Origin: Dromaius novaehollandiae | Taxonomy: Eukaryota; Chordata; Aves; Casuariiformes; Dromaiidae | DNA: 64,000 nt | Direction of reading: 5' to 3' | NCBI RefSeq assembly: GCF_036370855.1 | Contig: NC_088117.1 | Location: 3,596,001-3,660,000 of the forward strand | In this document: in pieces, positions 62,301 through 64,000 of the stretch | Position numbering within the stretch: the first letter of the stretch is position 1 | Layout of the letters: every line of letters starts with the position of its first letter | Translations under genes and position numbers: made by a program | Notes under the pieces: model-generated | The model's input: the letters and a program-made list of their open reading frames with translations, nothing else | Told to the model about the DNA's origin: nothing | Databases searched by the model: none

Positions 62301-63640
62301 GTCTGCTGTGGTACCCAGTGCCCCCCCGGAGGAGGAGGAGGCTGCCGGTGGTTATCACCCGATGGACAACGTTTCAATCCCCACCAAAAGCCATTCCCAG
62401 CAGCAGCCGTTTAGCTATGCCCCAGGACTGAGCTTCCAGGAAATAAGGCTGGACTCGGAGCAGACAGGCTCCCCAAACCATCCCACGCTCTGCCTGTCAA
62501 CGGGAGCCACTGTCCCTTATTATGCTGAGGGGAACGTGGTGCCTGTTCCCACAGCCAGCTCTCTCATTTTGCCTCCGGAGTACAGCACGTGGGGCTACCC
62601 ATACGGTGAGCAGTCCTCTCCTGAGATCTGACCGGTCTGGTGGTGTGGTAGTAAATGTCCCCTATGAGAAAAGCACTAGCTGCACACCGAGTTGGAATAC
62701 AGGGATGTTCACTTGCCAGGGGACTGAAGTCAGAGAGAAACATGAGGCCGCTCTGTCTGCCTTAGCTTCAGGAGGAGTTCCCCTCTTGCAGCTGTAAATG
62801 CTGGCTGTCTGTTCCCACTTCTAAACCCCTGCTTCCTTGGGCTTGTCCTGAGAGGATCTCCCTGTTCTGAAATGAGCTTTCAGCCTCCCACTGATACAAG
62901 AACTTCTTGGCTTGTGGTGAGGCTGGCGGGAGCAGAGCCAGGAAAATGATGTAACCGAAATCTTATGTCTGACTTGGAGTGGGCCTGGATTTGGTCTGAA
63001 GACACAAGTTGTGGGGGTGGAAGCTAAGAGACTGTCCAGGACAGAAAAGCTTGGGGAAATCCCAGCGACTGGATTCCTGGAGCAGTGTTTGTCCCAGGTG
63101 GCTGCAAGGGTGGGGGGGAACTAGTGTCATGGCTCAGTCCTACCTGAACAAACCGATCTGTTAGCACAGGGGTAACGCAATGTTAACTCAGATGTGTAAT
63201 TTCACCCCCGTCTTGTGGCACATGGGGCACAGGTCCTCTGTGATCTGGAGGTGTTAGTGTGCATGATGATGCTCACGAAAGAAGGGGACAAACAGAACAG
63301 GACTTTGAGGGGCTGATTATAACCACTGTAAAGATGAGGACAGATGAGGACTGGCTGGCTCAAATCCTGTGCACCCGTACATGAACACATTTACTTCAGC
63401 AGGGTAGGTTAGGTCCTGATGGCTCCCTAGCAGGAGCTGAAGGGGAAGGAGTATGTGCATGCGTTGCATGTGTGCGTGCTAGCAGCTTGCTTCACTCTGC
63501 ACTGAGGTAGTCTAGGGTGAAGGGAACCTTGCAAACACCTGCTATAACCGCTCCTATTCTTTATTTTCCCTGCAGAGGCACCTCCATCCTATGAACAGAG
63601 CTGCAGCAGTGCCAACTCCAGCATCAGCAATGGCAACTAG
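26202..63640 (+). CDS. ARRDC1: Arrestin domain-containing protein 1, 423 residues, eight coding exons
   Basis: ARRDC1 is an alpha-arrestin at the plasma membrane. It recruits TSG101 and NEDD4-family ubiquitin ligases and drives outward budding of ARRDC1-mediated microvesicles. Coding exons are 26202-26319, 45923-46033, 60255-60305, 60861-61015, 61185-61367, 61732-61908, 62194-62605 and 63576-63640. All introns are GT-AG, phases match, and the total is 1272 nt. The arrestin N domain covers about residues 5-130 and the arrestin C domain about 155-285. The tail carries PSAP (306-309), followed by an acidic EEEE run, then PPEY (392-395) and PPSY (405-408). Human ARRDC1 is about 433 residues with the same motif order. 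The start is the only ATG in context (GCAGCCATGG, strong Kozak). No breaks were seen. Confidence 0.97.
26320..45922 (+). other. ARRDC1: ARRDC1 intron 1 (19.6 kb)
   Basis: It runs from donor GTGAGA to an acceptor ending TTAACAG. Several CpG-rich stretches occur (26.3-27.3, 31.0-31.7, 33.7-33.9 and 35.2-35.3 kb), along with a 22-bp tandem duplication at 34381. Long frames inside it, including a 376-codon minus-strand frame at 30867-31997, show no domain, splice or family signal. No nested gene is supported. Confidence 0.85.
34381..34430. repeat. 22-bp tandem duplication in ARRDC1 intron 1
   Basis: Two perfect copies of a 22-base unit starting GAAAGGTGTACC, at 34381-34402 and 34403-34424, are followed by the first six bases of a third copy. 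The identical copies suggest a recent event. Confidence 0.95.
45923..46033 (+). CDS. ARRDC1: ARRDC1 coding exon 2 (residues 40-76)
   Basis: 111 bases, phase 1 at both ends, bounded by TTAACAG and GTAGGA. It encodes AIKVSCVGSCGVSSK, then NDTAWTVEEQYFNSTLSLADK. This matches the arrestin N domain of ARRDC1 closely. Confidence 0.96.
46502..46570. repeat. 40-bp tandem duplication in ARRDC1 intron 2
   Basis: The 29-base word starting TGGAGGTGTTGC occurs at 46502-46530 and 46542-46570, differing at one base, with a period of 40. Confidence 0.9.
54408..54434. repeat. (TTTA)n microsatellite
   Basis: About 27 bases of TTTA/TTTTA repeats in ARRDC1 intron 2, just before a pyrimidine-AG that resembles a splice acceptor (TTTTTCCAG). 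Confidence 0.85.
58596..58611. repeat. G homopolymer (16)
   Basis: An uninterrupted run of 16 G in ARRDC1 intron 2. Such runs are prone to length error in sequencing and in replication. Confidence 0.85.
60255..60305 (+). CDS. ARRDC1: ARRDC1 coding exon 3 (residues 77-93)
   Basis: A 51-base exon bounded by TCTGCAG and GTATGA. It encodes the conserved GEHTFPFQFLLP strand of the arrestin N domain. Its size and phase (1 at both ends) make it skippable without a frameshift. Confidence 0.94.
60306..60860 (+). other. ARRDC1: ARRDC1 intron 3
   Basis: A 555-bp intron from donor GTATGA to acceptor AACTCCAG, preceded by a CTCTCTCTCT tract. Nothing else is recognised. Confidence 0.9.
60861..61015 (+). 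CDS. ARRDC1: ARRDC1 coding exon 4 (residues 94-145)
   Basis: It encodes TSFEGPFGKVLHQVKA, then DTPRFSKDYKCSK and LNLNDIPDIE, closing the arrestin N domain and starting the interdomain link. It ends in phase 0 at GTTAGA. Confidence 0.96.
61185..61367 (+). CDS. ARRDC1: ARRDC1 coding exon 5 (residues 146-206)
   Basis: Exactly 61 codons, phase 0 at both ends, starting with QPN after a CCTGCAG acceptor. It encodes KKFNYKLVKSG and GYIVGQAIQL at the start of the arrestin C domain. Confidence 0.96.
61368..61731 (+). other. ARRDC1: ARRDC1 intron 5
   Basis: A 364-bp intron from donor GTAAGC to acceptor CTGTACAG. Nothing else is recognised. Confidence 0.9.
61732..61908 (+). CDS. ARRDC1: ARRDC1 coding exon 6 (residues 207-265)
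   Basis: 59 codons, phase 0 at both ends. It encodes KVAYKSKRWIYDLRTIAEVE and ALPQSILQGCSLIHIDYYIQ of the arrestin C domain, and ends at donor GTGAGT. Confidence 0.96.
62194..62605 (+). CDS. ARRDC1: ARRDC1 coding exon 7 (residues 266-402)
   Basis: This largest exon ends the arrestin C domain (IYIGNIAVN) and encodes most of the proline-rich tail. PSAP lies at 62314-62325, followed at once by P and four glutamates. PPEY lies at 62572-62583 within ILPPEYSTWGYPY. It ends after one base of codon 403, at GTGAGC. Confidence 0.96.
62606..63575 (+). other. ARRDC1: ARRDC1 intron 7
   Basis: A 970-bp intron from donor GTGAGC to acceptor CCCTGCAG. If it were retained, translation would continue from the exon 7 frame through the second PYGEQSSPEI-like codons to a TGA at about 62629. 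This would lose the second PPxY motif. Confidence 0.85.
63576..63640 (+). CDS. ARRDC1: ARRDC1 coding exon 8 (residues 403-423 and stop)
   Basis: It encodes EAPPSYEQSC, with the second PPxY motif at 63581-63592, and a serine/asparagine-rich end. TAG is at 63638-63640. The PPSYEQSC match to other ARRDC1 proteins fixes this as the last coding exon. Confidence 0.96.
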
Positions 63641-64000
63641 CCTCCCTGCTTCGAGTCCCGTTGGTGCTGCCCGCCCCCAGGCACCACGGGTCACCTGCCG
63701 ACTGCGAAGTCTGGTACAGCACAAGGCGTCTTTTTATCTCTGTGGCTGCTTGGCAGGGTAAACGGTGCATCCCAACTTGGGCTTTTTTAGTCTCTTTCTT
63801 GGGAGGGAACAAAAAAAAAAAAAAAAAAACAACCAACCAAAAAGGGCAGCCAGAGCAGCCTGTGTGTGCGTAGGAGAGGTCTGGGAAACGGAGCCGCCTC
63901 CTTCTGCTGCACAGAGTGCTGCAGAACTGGTTTTGCCCCAGGGATGGCCTGTGCAGCAGCCTGCGTTTAAAATACTGTAGTCAACACTAACTGCTTTACT
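63641..64000 (+). other. ARRDC1: ARRDC1 3' UTR, continuing past the window
   Basis: No AATAAA or ATTAAA is seen between the stop codon and the window end, so the 3' UTR is incomplete here. A run of 19 A at 63811-63829, followed by ACCAACCAA, is the main feature. Confidence 0.75.
63811..63829. repeat. A homopolymer (19) in the ARRDC1 3' UTR
   Basis: An uninterrupted run of 19 A on the coding strand. It could cause internal priming in cDNA work and be mistaken for a message end. Confidence 0.85.

Overview
This is vertebrate nuclear DNA. It carries two intron-containing protein genes, both on the + strand, whose exons can be joined at GT-AG junctions with matching phases. No bacterial, phage, CRISPR or plasmid features were found. 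The protein sequences, high GC, CpG-island promoters and lack of obvious recent transposons suggest a sauropsid, most likely a bird and possibly a turtle or crocodilian. The species is not determined.

Layout: 1-5384 is upstream DNA with no supportable gene. A GC-box plus TATA promoter (5385-5436) leads into a glutamine synthetase gene with a short 5' untranslated exon, a 246-bp intron and six coding exons between 5740 and 12410. These encode 374 residues with every catalytic residue checked present, and a poly(A) signal lies at 12777. The protein looks like a divergent GLUL-family paralogue rather than the canonical, near-invariant amniote GLUL. Positions 12801-25900 are intergenic, with two minisatellites, a perfect 34-bp palindrome and AT-rich blocks that could be enhancers or old repeats. 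A CpG island with three G/C pentamer tracts (25948-26187) precedes ARRDC1, which has eight coding exons from 26202 to 63640 (423 residues). Introns 1 (19.6 kb) and 2 (14.2 kb) fill most of the second half of the window. The ARRDC1 3' UTR runs off the right edge.

Function: glutamine synthetase joins ammonia to glutamate using ATP. ARRDC1 is a plasma-membrane alpha-arrestin that recruits TSG101 through a PSAP motif and NEDD4-family ubiquitin ligases through two PPxY motifs, and drives budding of ARRDC1-mediated microvesicles. The two genes are neighbours, but nothing in the sequence shows shared regulation. The points most worth following are the intact second-type glutamine synthetase beside ARRDC1, its changed N-terminal lysine pattern, the G-quadruplex-prone ARRDC1 leader, and the 34-bp palindrome.
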